64,000 nt of DNA, taken from positions 43,385 through 107,384 of the forward strand of contig WHVA01000402.1 of the NCBI GenBank assembly GCA_015179125.1, read 5' to 3'. Position numbers and translations under genes: made by a program. Below the pieces are notes generated by a model, which searched no databases, was not told where the DNA came from, and was given only the letters and a program-made list of their open reading frames with translations. Position 1 is the stretch's first letter; every line of letters starts with the position of its first letter. Source of the stretch: Gautieria morchelliformis (taxonomy: Eukaryota > Basidiomycota > Agaricomycetes > Gomphales > Gomphaceae). Below, one piece after another: positions 47,580 to 58,829 of the stretch.

Positions 47580-48300
47580 GTGAGGACATGCTACACGTGA
47601 GGTAGGGGACACACAGACATGGGAGAAATGTGTAGAGTGATTACCTGGGTTTGGCTCTAAAAGGACTGCGGTGTGCCCCCAACTATCATCCTAAGTATTT
47701 TGGAGATTGGAGATCGGAAGTTGGAAGAGGTCAAGTATTATAACTGAAGAGGTAAGCGTTCAAGAATTAAGTGAAGTTGGATATCAGAAATCGAGTTGGA
47801 AGACGGAGGTCAGAGAGACAGAGGCCTTGCAAGTACTTGCTGTGGTAAGAACAGGAAACGGTGCAAAGGGAGTCACATATCAAAGTCAATTATCTGATTG
47901 CAGAACAGAGGCACACATGACTGGGTTTTATTCAAAGAGCTGAGACAACATGTCAGAAGGTAGAGGTAAGCAATTCCAGTGGAAGCAAAAGTAACTAGGA
48001 TAAATGGAGTAAGTAACTAATACGGAACAAGAGGAACTACAAGGGGGTGCCGGGTAAAACTAAGAACAATCAATAGGCAAAAGAACAAGGGGAATGTGGG
48101 TCTAATTGATAGTGGAACAAATGGATCTCCTGATGCTCTGGACTTGCTATGCTTAGGGTCAAGTAGGGAAGGCCGGTGAATAGAGTCAAAAGGGCAAGTA
48201 TGTGAATAGTAAAGAACAAGGGGATCAAAAGGTCAAAGTGTGGATGTTGCGGAATAGAGCCAGAGGAGGCATGGAGGTGCCAGAGTTGGTCAAGCAGCAT
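47580..48300. other. A2 interior without a gene
   Basis: Purine-rich unique sequence shared in part with B2 (57540-58160), for example ATCATCCTAAGTATTT / ACTATCGTCCTAAGTATTT and GAGACAACA after AAAGAGCT. No coding potential is seen. Confidence 0.5.
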
Positions 48301-48809
48301 GGTCATAACATTACCTACCTTGATGTGTTACTTATGTGTTTGACTTATCCCGAGTTTGATTTACCCAAGGTGTTTGACCTTGCTGATGCGTTTGACCTTA
48401 CCGAGGCGTTTGACTTGCACCCCCGCGCGAAGCGCGGGTATCCACCTAGTCTATAGTATAAAGTTCTAGGGGGGCGGTTGTGGGCCTCACTATATGAAAA
48501 CAGCACGCTCTGCTGACATAATCCTGACATAAGCCTGACATAATCCTGACAAAGACGCAAACAAACCACGCACTATGGCGGAGTTTGAATGCGAGCGGCG
48601 TAGCCGCGAGCAGCGTTTCTGACTAATCCTGACTAAGACGCTGCGCACGACACACGTTCTCTACCCCCTGCCATCACACTCTCCCACCGTCCTCCCAGCA
48701 TGCTTCTTTCATATCTATTTCTGTCTCAGGTATGTTCTCACCTCCTGGATCAATTGACTGACCCTGATGAGGCATGCAGAAGCTTTTCATTCACTGGTGT
48801 GTCTCTCAT

Positions 48810-49620
48810 TTAATTTTCGCTTTTTTAACTCATTTTTGGCCCTTTTTTAGGCCAGATTACACCTCTCAGCTCCTCTTCACTCTGCCTGTGGGTGTCTGCC
48901 TGCATTCTGGTGAGCATCCTGGCCCCATTTTCGCTTTTTTGCATGGTTTGCTCATGCAAGCTGTTCTGCAGTGCCTTGGGTATGTTTTTCTCTTTTATTT
49001 TCGCTTTTTATAGGCTTATTTTTGCCTCTCTCATGCCAGATCTATATTCCCAGCCTCATATCTCTTAGGTATGGTTTCATCCTCTGAGCAATTCCCCTTT
49101 TCTGTATTAATTTTCGCTTTTTTGACCCATTTTCTCCCCTTTTCAGGCCAGATTACACCTCTCAGCTCCTTTTCACACTACCTGTGGGTGTCTGCCTGCA
49201 TCCTGGTGAGCATTCTGGCCCCATTTTCGCTTTTTTTGCATGGTTTGCTCATGCAATCAGCTCTACAGTGCCTTGGGTATGTTTTTCTCTTTTATTTTCG
49301 CTTTTTTAGGCTTATTTTTGCCTTTCTCATGCCAGATCTATCCTCCCAGCCTCATATCTCTTAGGTATGGTTTCATCCTCTGAGCAATTCCCCTTTTCTG
49401 TATGAATTTTCGCTTTTTTGACCCATTTTTTCCCCCTTTTAGGCCAGTTTACACCTTTCAGCTCCTCTTCACTCTGCCTGTGGGTGTCTGCCTGCATTCT
49501 GGTGAGCATCCTGCCCTCATTTTCGCTTTTTTTGCATGGTTTGCTCATGCTAGAAGCTTTGCAGTGCCTTGGGTATGTTTTTCTCTTTTGATTTTGCTTT
49601 TTAAAGTTTATTTTGGCTGT
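48810..49620 (+). repeat. ~295 bp tandem repeat, about 2.7 units
   Basis: Units start near 48812, 49109 and 49404. Each has ATTTTCGCTTTTTT up to three times, GGCCAGATTACACCTCTCAG, CCTGTGGGTGTCTGCCTGCA and TGCCTTGGGTATGTTTTTCTC. GTATG...TTTTTTAG segments inside look like short introns. Confidence 0.85.
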
Positions 49621-50133
49621 TTTTCAAGCTTACTTAGGCCTTTTTCATCCCAGATATATTTCCAAGCCTCCTATTCCTTTGGTAGGTTTTCATTCTCATC
49701 ACATTGTTGCTTTTTTGAAATTAATTTAGACTTTGTTATCAGGTCCTCCAACAGGCCTTCCTGTCATTGGTGAGTTTGGCGGTCACTTTTACTTTTCTTG
49801 GATGCTTATTAGATATATCTAAGTCCCTCTGGTATATTTGGTTGTTTTATATAACTTTTTCAGGCTTGATTTAACCTCTTCATTCCAGATCTGTTCTCCA
49901 GGCTGTCACTCCTTAGGTATCTTCCTATTCTCATAGCAATTTTCCTTTTTGGCACCAATTTTGGGTTGTCCATAACTGATCAGTTTGCTATTTCTTTCAG
50001 TCCCAGCTATCAAGTAAGGTTTTGCCATTTGTATGTTGGATTTTCAAGCTAATGTTGACTTGGCCATTAGTTTCCCTTCTTGGTTTTTGCTAGGCTCTGT
50101 GCGGTGCTAATCTCTCTGGCCTACAGTGATTGA

Positions 50134-50480
50134 GGTGGTTGGTTGGTTGGATTGTGCACTGGAAGCTTGCATTGCAGTTTGGTTCTGGCAAGAATTACAA
50201 CTCCAGTGTGGTCTGTGAACTGGATTGGTTTGGTGGTGCACATTGGATTTAGGCGGTTTAGGTGGACATTGACCACCTTGCTGGTATCTGTGGTGGATTT
50301 GTTAGGTTGGGTGGTCAGTTGGTTGGATTGTGCACTGGGAGCTTGCATTGCAGTTTGAGTCTGGCCAGAGTTACAACTCTGTTAGCCAGTGTGGTCTGTG
50401 AACTGGGATTGGTTTGGTGGTTTAGACGGTTTAGGTGGACATCGACCGCATCCCTGGTATCCCCTATTGTTGGTCGTGAG
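50134..50480 (+). repeat. ~185 bp tandem repeat, two units
   Basis: Both units run from GTTGGTTGGATTGTGCACTG through TTGCATTGCAGTTTG and AGTGTGGTCTGTGAACTGG to GGTTTAGGTGGACAT, ending just upstream of the B1 start region. Confidence 0.85.
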
Positions 50481-50499
50481 CTACAGTCATTGTGAAAAT

Positions 50500-50559
50500 G
50501 TGAGTATCCTTGATAAAAAAAATTTTTTTGGCTTGATTTGAAACTGACTGTAATCTAAG
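50500..50559 (+). other. Intron that completes the Rep-helicase start codon (B1)
   Basis: Donor GTGAGT after GAAAAT; acceptor CTAAG before GGAGCC. Splicing gives ATG GAG CCC TCT (M-E-P-S). Without splicing there is an in-frame TGA within the intron and no ATG until 50621. Confidence 0.7.
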
Positions 50560-50889
50560 GGAGCCCTCTACACCAGAGCGTGATAGGCAGGAGGAGCGTG
50601 CTCTGGAGCGTCAGCGGCGGTTGCCAATGATGTCCCCTTCTGTGCGTCATCGGGATAGGGTTCTCGCTGCAGCTCAAGAACGTCTTCGAAATCCTGACCC
50701 TCCACCTCCTCAGCCATTTCCTCGACCTCTACTCCCTCAGGACAATGCAATTCCTTGGCCTCCTGTGGCTGGACCTTCAAATGCTATTCCACCTGATCTA
50801 AGTCCTCAGGATGCTGTACGTGCCATACAGGAACGGTTAGCAGATATGCCTCTGGCACCTGTGCATCAGAGACATCCCCTGTTAGCACC

Positions 50890-51178
50890 GCCACCTGTTC
50901 CTGTAGGCTCTGCAGCGGTAGCGGCACTGCGGGCCCAGGCTGCTAATTCCCAGATAGCACCTCCTCCTGCTGTCCCTGTAGGCTCTGCGGCGGTAGCTGC
51001 CTTGCAGGTCCAGGCTGCTAATGCCCAGATAGCACCTCCTCCTCCCGTCCCTGTAGGCTCTGCAGCGGTAGCTACCTTGCAGGTCCAGGTCGCTAATGCC
51101 CAGATAGCACCTCCTCCTCCTATCCCTGTAGGCTTTGCAGCGGTAGCTGCCTTGCGGGCCCAGGCTGCTAATATCAAT
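50890..51178 (+). repeat. ~75 bp coding repeat, four units
   Basis: Four units encode P.PVPVGSAAVAALRAQAAN with small changes. The same VGSA..ALRAQA core is repeated in A1, so it is an ancestral feature of the Rep N terminus. Confidence 0.85.
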
Positions 51179-53463
51179 CCTAGACCTCTGCCACAACAAA
51201 GACAGGCACGACGGCGCGCACGACACCCTGAACCTCTCCCAGATCAAATGCCACTCCAGCAGCAGCCTGCACCACAGCAACCTGTACCTCCTCTGCCTCC
51301 AGGGCCCCCTGTGCCTCCACAGCCTCTGCATCCACCTGCTCCTCCTCAGCCCCCTCCACTTCCACCGCCTCCACCAATGCCTTTAAGAACCCTTCCGCTA
51401 GCACGTCACCCTTTGATTGAACAACAGATTGCACCTCATGACCTTGGTGCTATGGATGACAAATGTCCAAAATGTAAAGCATGGCATTGGAAGGCAGAGT
51501 GTCTGTCCGACTCTACCATTGCTGAGCCCAAATTTGGTATATGTTGTTCAAAGGGCCAGATACACCTTGAATTGTTGATGGAACCTCCAGATCCACTAAA
51601 GACTCTTTTGGTCAGCCAAGACAGGTGTGGCAAACAGTTTAGGGAAAAGATTCGGAACTATAATGCTGCACTGGCATTCATCTCTGTGGGAGTGAACATA
51701 GATGACAAGGTCGTGAATAGACCTGGGCCATATGTCTTCAAAATTCAGGGAGGCCTCTATCATATTCATGGTGCTCTTCTTCCTACTCAGGGTCAGGATA
51801 GGGCACCCAGCTATGCGCAGCTCTACTTTTATGATCCAGCAGAGGCTTTGCAATGTAGGGAGGCCAATAACAGTTTTGATCCTTTGGATTCAGATGTTTT
51901 AAGTGACCTCCAGGAAATGATGCAGGCTCACAATCCATTGGTTGCAATCTATCAGCAGGCGATGGAAAGGCTTAGGAACCAGCCAGATAGGTTGAATGTG
52001 GAGGCCAGACTCACCTACAGAGCACATACAGACCAGAGAAGATATAATATTCCTACAGCGGATGAGATTGCCATTGTGCTCCCTGGAGAAGGTGTGCCTG
52101 GAGGCACCAGAGACATTGTCATTCAGCTTAGAGGTGGAGAACTGCAACGAATTCAGGCTGAACATGCTTTGTATGCGCCACTACACTATGTCCTTCTCTT
52201 TCCCAGAGGTGAATCAGGCTGGGATTGGGACATTCCACAGATAGACCAAGCTCTTCCACAACAAGGCCAGGAGGAGGAGGAGGAGGAGGACCCTTCAAGT
52301 GACAGGCGTGTGACCATGTCAAAATACTATCATTATCGTCTTTTTCCAAGGGAGGGTGAAGCTGAAACTCTCTTCCTGGCTGGCAAGCTCTTTCAGCAAT
52401 ACATTGTGGATGCTTGGGCAGCGACTGAACAGCAGAAGCTAAATTGGATCAAATACCATCAACATGAGCTGCGGGCTGAGGTCTACAATCAGATGATTGA
52501 TACATTTGGACCTGAGGACAATCAGGCCAATCCAGCTAACTTGGGACAAAAGGTCATCTTGCCTGCTACATTTACTGGGAGCACCAGGGATATGAATGAG
52601 AATTTTCAAAATTCAATGGCAATCACTAGGAAGCATGGTCCAGCAGATGTCTTTGTGACAATGACAGCAAACCCCCAGTGGAAAGAAATCAAAGATGCTC
52701 TCAAGCCAGGCCAGACTCCCAGTGATCGTCCTGACTTGGTTGCAAAGGTTTTTCATCTCAAGAAGGAGCAACTGATCAAACATATCATGAAGGCTGGTAT
52801 CCTTGGTCGCACAGTTGCACGTGTCCATGTGATCGAATTCCAGAAGCGGGGGCTCCCTCATATGCACCTTCTTATATGGTTTAAAGAGGAGGATAAGATC
52901 AGAACACCGGAAGCTGTGGATGCTTTGGTTTGGGCTGTCTTTTCTGATCAGCAAGAGCATCCAAGGCTCTACAAATTAGTTTGTGATCTAATGACTCATG
53001 GCCCCTGTGGACAAGCGCGTCCTCGGGCTTCTTGCATGACAGAGGGCAAGTGTTCTAAACATTTCCCAAAGGAATTTCGTGAGGTGACATCTGTCACTGA
53101 AGATGGCTATCCACAGTATCGCCGTCCTAATGGTGGCAGACAGCATAATGTCAGAGGCAACATCATGGACAACCGCGATGTGGTTCCCTATTGTCCCACC
53201 CTCCTCTTGGAATTTGAATGCCATATTAATGTGGAACCCACTTTCAATGTGCGCTCTATCAAGTACATTCACAAGTATATGTACAAGGGGCCTGACAGGA
53301 CCACAATGACCATTAATAAGGAGAGGGATGAGGTTAAACAGTACCTCGATGCACGCTATGTCAGCTCACATGAAGGTGCTTGGAGACTGCTGGAATATAA
53401 AATGCATGTTCAGGTCCCTCCTGTCATGGCACTTCCAGTCCATTTGCCAGGCCAGCACAATGT

Positions 53464-53951
53464 TGTTAGCAACTAGGGGCTATGGCAGGGAAGGTTCGGT
53501 AGAGTTCTTAGAAAGCTAGAATCAAATACACTCTCTCAGTGAATTTATTGTCACTGATATATTAATACAGTACCTAGAATCAAATACACTACATGATTTT
53601 CAGTCAACATGCTATGTAAATATGAAAGATACTACTCGCCTCTCTCAGTGAATTTATTGTCACTGAGAGAGGAGCACTATCCTGTCTCAGAAGGCATATA
53701 CGTGCACCCGGCCCTTTAGCGCCCAAGGGCTCGCGCGTCGAAGTCATTTCAAACTCCGCTGGGTGCAGCCGCCTGTGAAAATAGAAATAACAGAATGAAA
53801 TGAAGAGGTAGAGAGTGACTAGAAAATTTCGAAAATAAGCAGAGAAATGGATGCATGGTACAAGAACAATGTGAGAAGATATTGAAACACCACACAATAA
53901 ATCGAATATATTATGCTTGATTTTGGTGCAGGAGCATAAATGCACCCAACA
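53464..53951. mobile_element. Solo LTR in the B1 Rep-helicase gene
   Basis: A 488 bp sequence begins TGTTAGC and ends CCAACA (TGTT...AACA ends). It is flanked by a perfect 5 bp duplication AATGT at 53459-53463 and 53952-53956. Removing it and one AATGT restores the reading HNVIFDPHMD, as in the homologues. Inside, CTCTCAGTGAATTTATTGTCACTGA is present twice (about 53536 and 53640). No internal retrotransposon sequence remains. Confidence 0.92.
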
Positions 53952-56107
53952 AATGTGATATTTGATCCTCATATGGATCCAGGCATGGCTTTGCAGAGGG
54001 CAGAGGGTGCTAAGACCATGCTCATGGCCTATTTTGAAGCCAATGACAGATATCCTGAGGCACGTGAACTACTCTATGTGGAATTTCCTGAGCACTATGT
54101 TTGGAAAAAGCAAGCCAAGCGGTGGCAACCTCGCCAGCGGGGTTTCAGTCTCGGTTGCCTTCATTTTGCAAGTCCAGCCTCTGGAGAGCGCTTTTACTTG
54201 CGAACCCTCCTTACAGTTGTCAGAGGCGCAACATCATTTGAGGAGCTTAGATCATTTGATGGTGACCTTTATCCTACTTACAAGGCTGCATGCCTGGCAA
54301 GGGGCCTGTTAGAAGATGATTCAGAGTGGACACAGTGTCTTCAGGAGGCTGCACATATACAAACAAGTTTCCAGCTCAGGAGGTTATTTGTCACTATTCT
54401 CCTTCGGTGTAACCCTGCTCGGCCTGCTCAAATCTGGGAGGAGTTTCAGGAGCGTATTTGTGATGACCTGGAGTATCAGCTTCAAAATAGGCATGGCATT
54501 CATCATCCTACCAATGATCAAATCTATGACTTTGGTCTCTTTCTCATTGACAAGATCATACGTCAGGGGGGGAAGTCTCTGGATGAGTTCCCAGATATGC
54601 CACAGATAATGGGGCACTGGGAGGGATTGGTAGGGAACTGTTGGATAGCTGAGCAGCGGGACTATGACCCAGCTACAGAGCTGGAAAAAGCCGCCACCAA
54701 TATTGACAAGCTTAATGCGGAACAGAGGCGTGTCCATGATGAGATCCTCCATTCGGCCATAAATGGAGAGGGTCTTCTGTTCTTTGTCAATGGCCCTGGT
54801 GGTACAGGCAAAACTTTTACCTGGAACACCCTGGCTCATTCTATCAGAGGAAGGGGTCTTATTGTCCTATGCATTGCATCTTCAGGAATTGCAGCATTGC
54901 TTCTGATTGGGGGCAGAACATCACATGCTATGCTCAAGATTCCAATTCTGATTCATGAGGGTTCTCTATGTGACATCAAAAGAGGCTCACCATTGGCAGA
55001 ACTTCTCAAGCAGGTCCATTTGATCATATGGGATGAGGCATTTGGTGGTATTACTGTGGCTTGGGGTGGAGATTTCCAGCAAACTCTGCCTGTCGTTCCT
55101 CGAGGTAACAAGGAGGAGATTGTGGGTGCTTCTATCCAAATATCTCCTTTGTGGCATCATGTCAAGGTCCTCCATCTTACTCAAAATATGCGAGTCGACC
55201 CTCATGATCCCTAGAGTGAACAATTTGCTCAGTGGCTCTCTGATGTTGGTCAGGGAAAGGATCTCCCTTTGGACAATTCATTGACACTTCCTCAGCACAT
55301 GATCTGTGGACCACAGGTGTCAGATCTCATTGCAGCTATCTATCCTAACATTGGTACTGGGGAGGCACTCCAAGACAAATACTTTTTGGAACGTGCCATC
55401 CTTTGCCCTCACAATATGGAAATGGATGAGATTAATGCTGAGGTGCTCAATGTATTCCCTGGGAGGAGCGTCTCTATCCCAGTGCAGACTCAGTCAAAGG
55501 AAATGAAGATGGGAAAGTGTATCCTGTGGAGTATCTCAACTCACTCAACATGGGTGGGCTTCCTCCATCTCAACTCAGGCTTAAACCTGGAGTGGTACTC
55601 ATGCTTCTTCGGAATATTGACCTTGGTCGTGGACTCTGCAATGGTACAAGGTTGCGTCTCATCAATATGACCAACAGGGTACTCTCTGTGAGGATCATTT
55701 CAGGACCATTTGCAGGAGAGACTGCATTTATCCCTAGGATTACAGTGACACCCACCTCAGACCAATTGCCATTTGAGCTCCAGCGTCGCCAGTTTCCTGT
55801 CAGGCTGGCCTTCCATGACTATCAACAAGTCTCAAGGGCAGTCTCTTGGCATGGTAGGCATAGACTTGCAAGACGTGGTATTTTCACATGGACAGTTGTA
55901 TGTTGCAGTGTCAAGAGGCACTAATTGGAACAGAGTCCATATTCTTTTAGAGGAGGGGAACAAAACTTCTAATATTGTATACAAAGAAGTGTTGCTGAAG
56001 CCTGATTAAATATGTATTTCCATTTGTATTTAATGTATGTAGTTGCATTTCACCAAATAATTCTTTGATTCTATTAACTACCCATGTGCAATGTTAACTC
56101 TAAATAA

Positions 56108-56137
56108 CCTGGTGCGAAGCACAGGTCTATTGGCTAG
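56108..56137 (+). repeat. B1 3' terminal hairpin and CTAG end
   Basis: CCTG-GTGCGAAGCAC-AGG folds as CCTGTGC/GCACAGG-like stem with one bulge, followed by TCTATTGGCTAG; the next base starts B2. The B2 end at 59035-59060 is nearly identical. Confidence 0.8.
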
Positions 56138-56588
56138 TCAATAGTATAAAGTTCTAGGGGGGGCAGTTGTGGGCCTCACTATAAAACAGTACGTGCTGCT
56201 GACATGATACTGACATAATCCTGACATAATCCTGACATAATCCTGACTAAGGCACAAACAAACCACGCAACTTTCTACTGTGGCGGAGTTTGAATGCGAG
56301 CGGTGCAGCCACGAGTAGACTCGAACCCAGTCCTGCAATGGTAATGATTAGAAGATAGTCATTCTAAAGGTTACCAGAGGGACTGGTGGAACTTATGAGG
56401 CGTGTCGCGGAGTGCCATCTCCGCTTGAAATCTTTTATGGGGACTTAGAATTTTCAGGCGTGTCCCACTGCCACGCTCGCTGTACTGCCTTCCAATCTGG
56501 CTTTGGCCCCTCAGACCCTTCACCAAACCTTTGTATTTAGCTGAATACTGTACCCTGGTGTACTTGGTTCCATCATATCTGCCTGATC

Positions 56589-56960
56589 TTGCACCGGGCT
56601 GCTGTGCCGGCTATCATACTGGGCGCAATGCGTCCTCTGCGCACAGAGCGTGATATTCCTGATGGGTTCTCATCTGAACCTGAAGACACGGACACGCTGA
56701 CATCATCAGACCGCACACTGACCGGTTTTCTAAGTACTCCAACCAGGGGATCTTCCGCACCTCCCGTTTCCCAACACGCCCCTTCTTCCCCAATTAGCAT
56801 CCTTGGCTCTCCTCTTACGTGGAAACGCGGCAGACCTACAGGGACTCGAAGACTGCAAAAGCAGGCTGAAAAGTCCATGAATGCAGAGGAGGTGAAGGCG
56901 TTCTGGCAGTTGGAAAAGCCTGGCCTGCTCCTCTTATTGCCTCCCACCTTTCTTGATCAT
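56589..56960 (+). CDS. Hypothetical frame in B2 with AT-hook-like motif
   Basis: The frame reads MRPLRTERDIPDGFSSEPED, a Ser/Thr/Pro-rich part and then KRGRPTGTRR, whose core RGRP resembles an AT-hook, and ends in repeat sequence. It has no equivalent in B1. It could be a host exon picked up by the Helitron or chance. No family is recognised. Confidence 0.25.
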
Positions 56961-57369
56961 CATCATAGCCTGTGGTGTGTTTTTTTTCTGACATTTCTTG
57001 CAATAAGTTTTCGCTTTTTTATCCTCTTTTCTTTTTCTTTTTTTTTTTTTTCTAGCCCAGGTTCAGGGCTCCCACCATTCCTGTGTGTCATGGCTGCAAG
57101 TGGTATGTTTCTTGCTATCATATCTCCTTCCTTTTTGATATTTATTAGGATCAGTGTCTCTTTGTTTTTAATTGTTAATTGTTATTTTATTTTATTTCAT
57201 GTATATATACTGTATATTTGTCAAAATAGATACCAAAAAATTTCCTTGACTTTGCTAAAAATTAATGACAACAGCCTCTGCTTGCAAAATGTAAGTCTAT
57301 TATCCATTGTAAACCCTCTGACATTTATTTATTTTCTCTGCCCCTACAACAAGTTCACTTTTAGGCTCT

Positions 57370-58370
57370 TAGGGTTATGCTACATATGGGAACATACTAC
57401 AAACAAGGGACATGCTCTGCACACTATACTTGGAGGACATGCTACACTCAGGGGACACACTACACATGGGGGACACACTACAAACAAGAGACATGCTACA
57501 CATGATATACTTGGGGGACATGCTATGCACAAGGGTGTTACGTATTGCGATTTCTGGAGGTCAGAGCTAGAAAGGATGGTGGCTTCAACTTATGTGTTGC
57601 ACCCCCAATGAACTATCGTCCTAAGTATTTCAGATTGTAAGTCCAAAGTTGGAAAGTATCGAAGTAAGTTAAAGGCCAAGAGTTAAGTCGGAAGGCAGAA
57701 GGTGGAAGGCTAAGAGACGGAGGTGAGCTGCGCTACTCGCTGTGCTAAGAACAGGAGATAGAGCAAAGGAAATCATGTATCGAAGGTGATTATCTGATTT
57801 CAGAATAACGAGCATACATGAGGGCTTTTATACAAAGAGCTGAGACAACAGGTAATGGGGTAGTACTAAGTGGAAGTCAGATAAGATATATGGGGTAAGT
57901 AACTAATTGAGAACAAAGAACTACAAGGGGGTGCAGGGTAGAGTCAAGAACAATGGGCAAAAGAACAAGGGGACGGAAAGCATATCTGACATAACGGAAC
58001 AATAGGGGCCGGTCATATGGTCTTGCTGTGCTGTGAGTTGAGTCTGATAGGTCCAAGTAATAGAGTCGAAAGAAGAAAGGATATAACAAGGGGCGGGATT
58101 GTCAGAATTATTGGGATGTCGGAAAGGAAGCGGAACTGAGTGTCAGAAGTCGAAAATGCATGGTCGTAACAAAGGGACATAATACACATGATATACTTGG
58201 GAGACACACTATGCATGGGGGACACACTACACATGGGGGACACCTTACACATGGGGAACACACTACGCATGGGGGACATGCTATGCACACTATACTTGCG
58301 GGACACACTACACTCTGGGAACACATGCCATACATAGGGACATGCTACCCATGAGGGGCACACAGCTATG
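57370..58370. repeat. GGGGGACACACTAC minisatellite arrays in B2
   Basis: Two arrays (57370-57540, 58175-58370) of GGGGGACACRCTACACATG-like units flank a unique purine-rich segment (57540-58160). Confidence 0.75.
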
Positions 58371-58829
58371 GGAGAGATGGGTGGAGACATTACCTACCCT
58401 GATGCATTATTTAGAGCTACTTTCAATTATGATAAGATGTGTTTTAATTATCCAAATGATTTTACTTATCCCAAGTTTTATTTACCCAATGTGTTTGACC
58501 TAACCATGGGTATCCACCCTAGCCGTGGTCCAAGCACATTCAGGCTCACCCATGGGTCCCAGTGTAAGGAGGGATGCCTCCCTGTGGTGATGAACTGTGC
58601 AGAACTACAAACGCTGCTGATAGTGAGCAGGAAAGAGGAGTCTCTATTACTAATCTAAGTGGACCCACTATATACTCTGAGAACAATGGGTGCCACAGCA
58701 TGACATCATACTAAAGGACAAGAAAAACCTATAATCTCCGACTAGAGAGCATAGCTCTCTTGCACCGGCGGTCCCTACCCAGCGCTGTCATCCTGGTGTG
58801 CAGCACAGGGGCACGGTAGGAATAGACTT

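Larger units (their letters stand above)
45523..48449 (+). mobile_element. Helitron A2, non-autonomous
   Basis: It begins at the base after the CTAG of A1 (TTACACTATATGAAAGCG, with GGTTGTGGGC) and ends in a family A terminus: hairpin 48422-48438 and CTAG 48446-48449. The last ~70 bp are nearly identical to A1. It contains no Rep-helicase. Inside are two GGTCACGTGACC palindromes, a TATA box, a CTGTCTG microsatellite, ~110 bp repeats (46410-46720) and a minisatellite (46780-47560). Confidence 0.82.
50560..56009 (+). pseudogene. Helitron B1 Rep-helicase, multiply broken
   Basis: The spliced start gives MEPSTPERDRQEER, aligning with A1. The N-terminal part is Pro-rich with four PVGSAAVAAL.AQAAN repeats (50895-51175). 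CPKCKAWHWKAEC, the Rep two-His motif GLPHMHLLIW and tyrosines KYIHKYMYKG follow. A solo LTR interrupts at 53464. The helicase resumes with VIFDPHMDPG, Walker A GPGGTGKTFTWN and WDEA, then lacks 25 residues after WDEA that A1 has (in-frame 75 bp deletion). A TAG at 55212-55214 and frameshifts near 55490 and 55818 follow; the end is [16 protein letters not shown] and [10 protein letters not shown]. It cannot give full-length protein. Confidence 0.9.
48450..56137 (+). mobile_element. Helitron B1, coding, decayed
   Basis: The 5' end TCTATAGTATAAAGTTCTAG starts at the base after A2's CTAG. The same 5' end is repeated at B2. The 3' end has the hairpin CCTGGTGCGAAGCACAGG (56108-56125) and CTAG at 56134-56137. 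It carries a second, divergent Rep-helicase family, split by a solo LTR. Its 5' non-coding part holds ~295 bp and ~185 bp tandem repeats. Confidence 0.88.

Noticed and set aside
56310-56400. Possible tRNA on the minus strand (GGTTCGAGTC B-box-like motif)
   Set aside because: The stems do not form a cloverleaf: the GGACTGG/CCAGTCC pair is in the wrong place for acceptor or T arm, and no A box fits.
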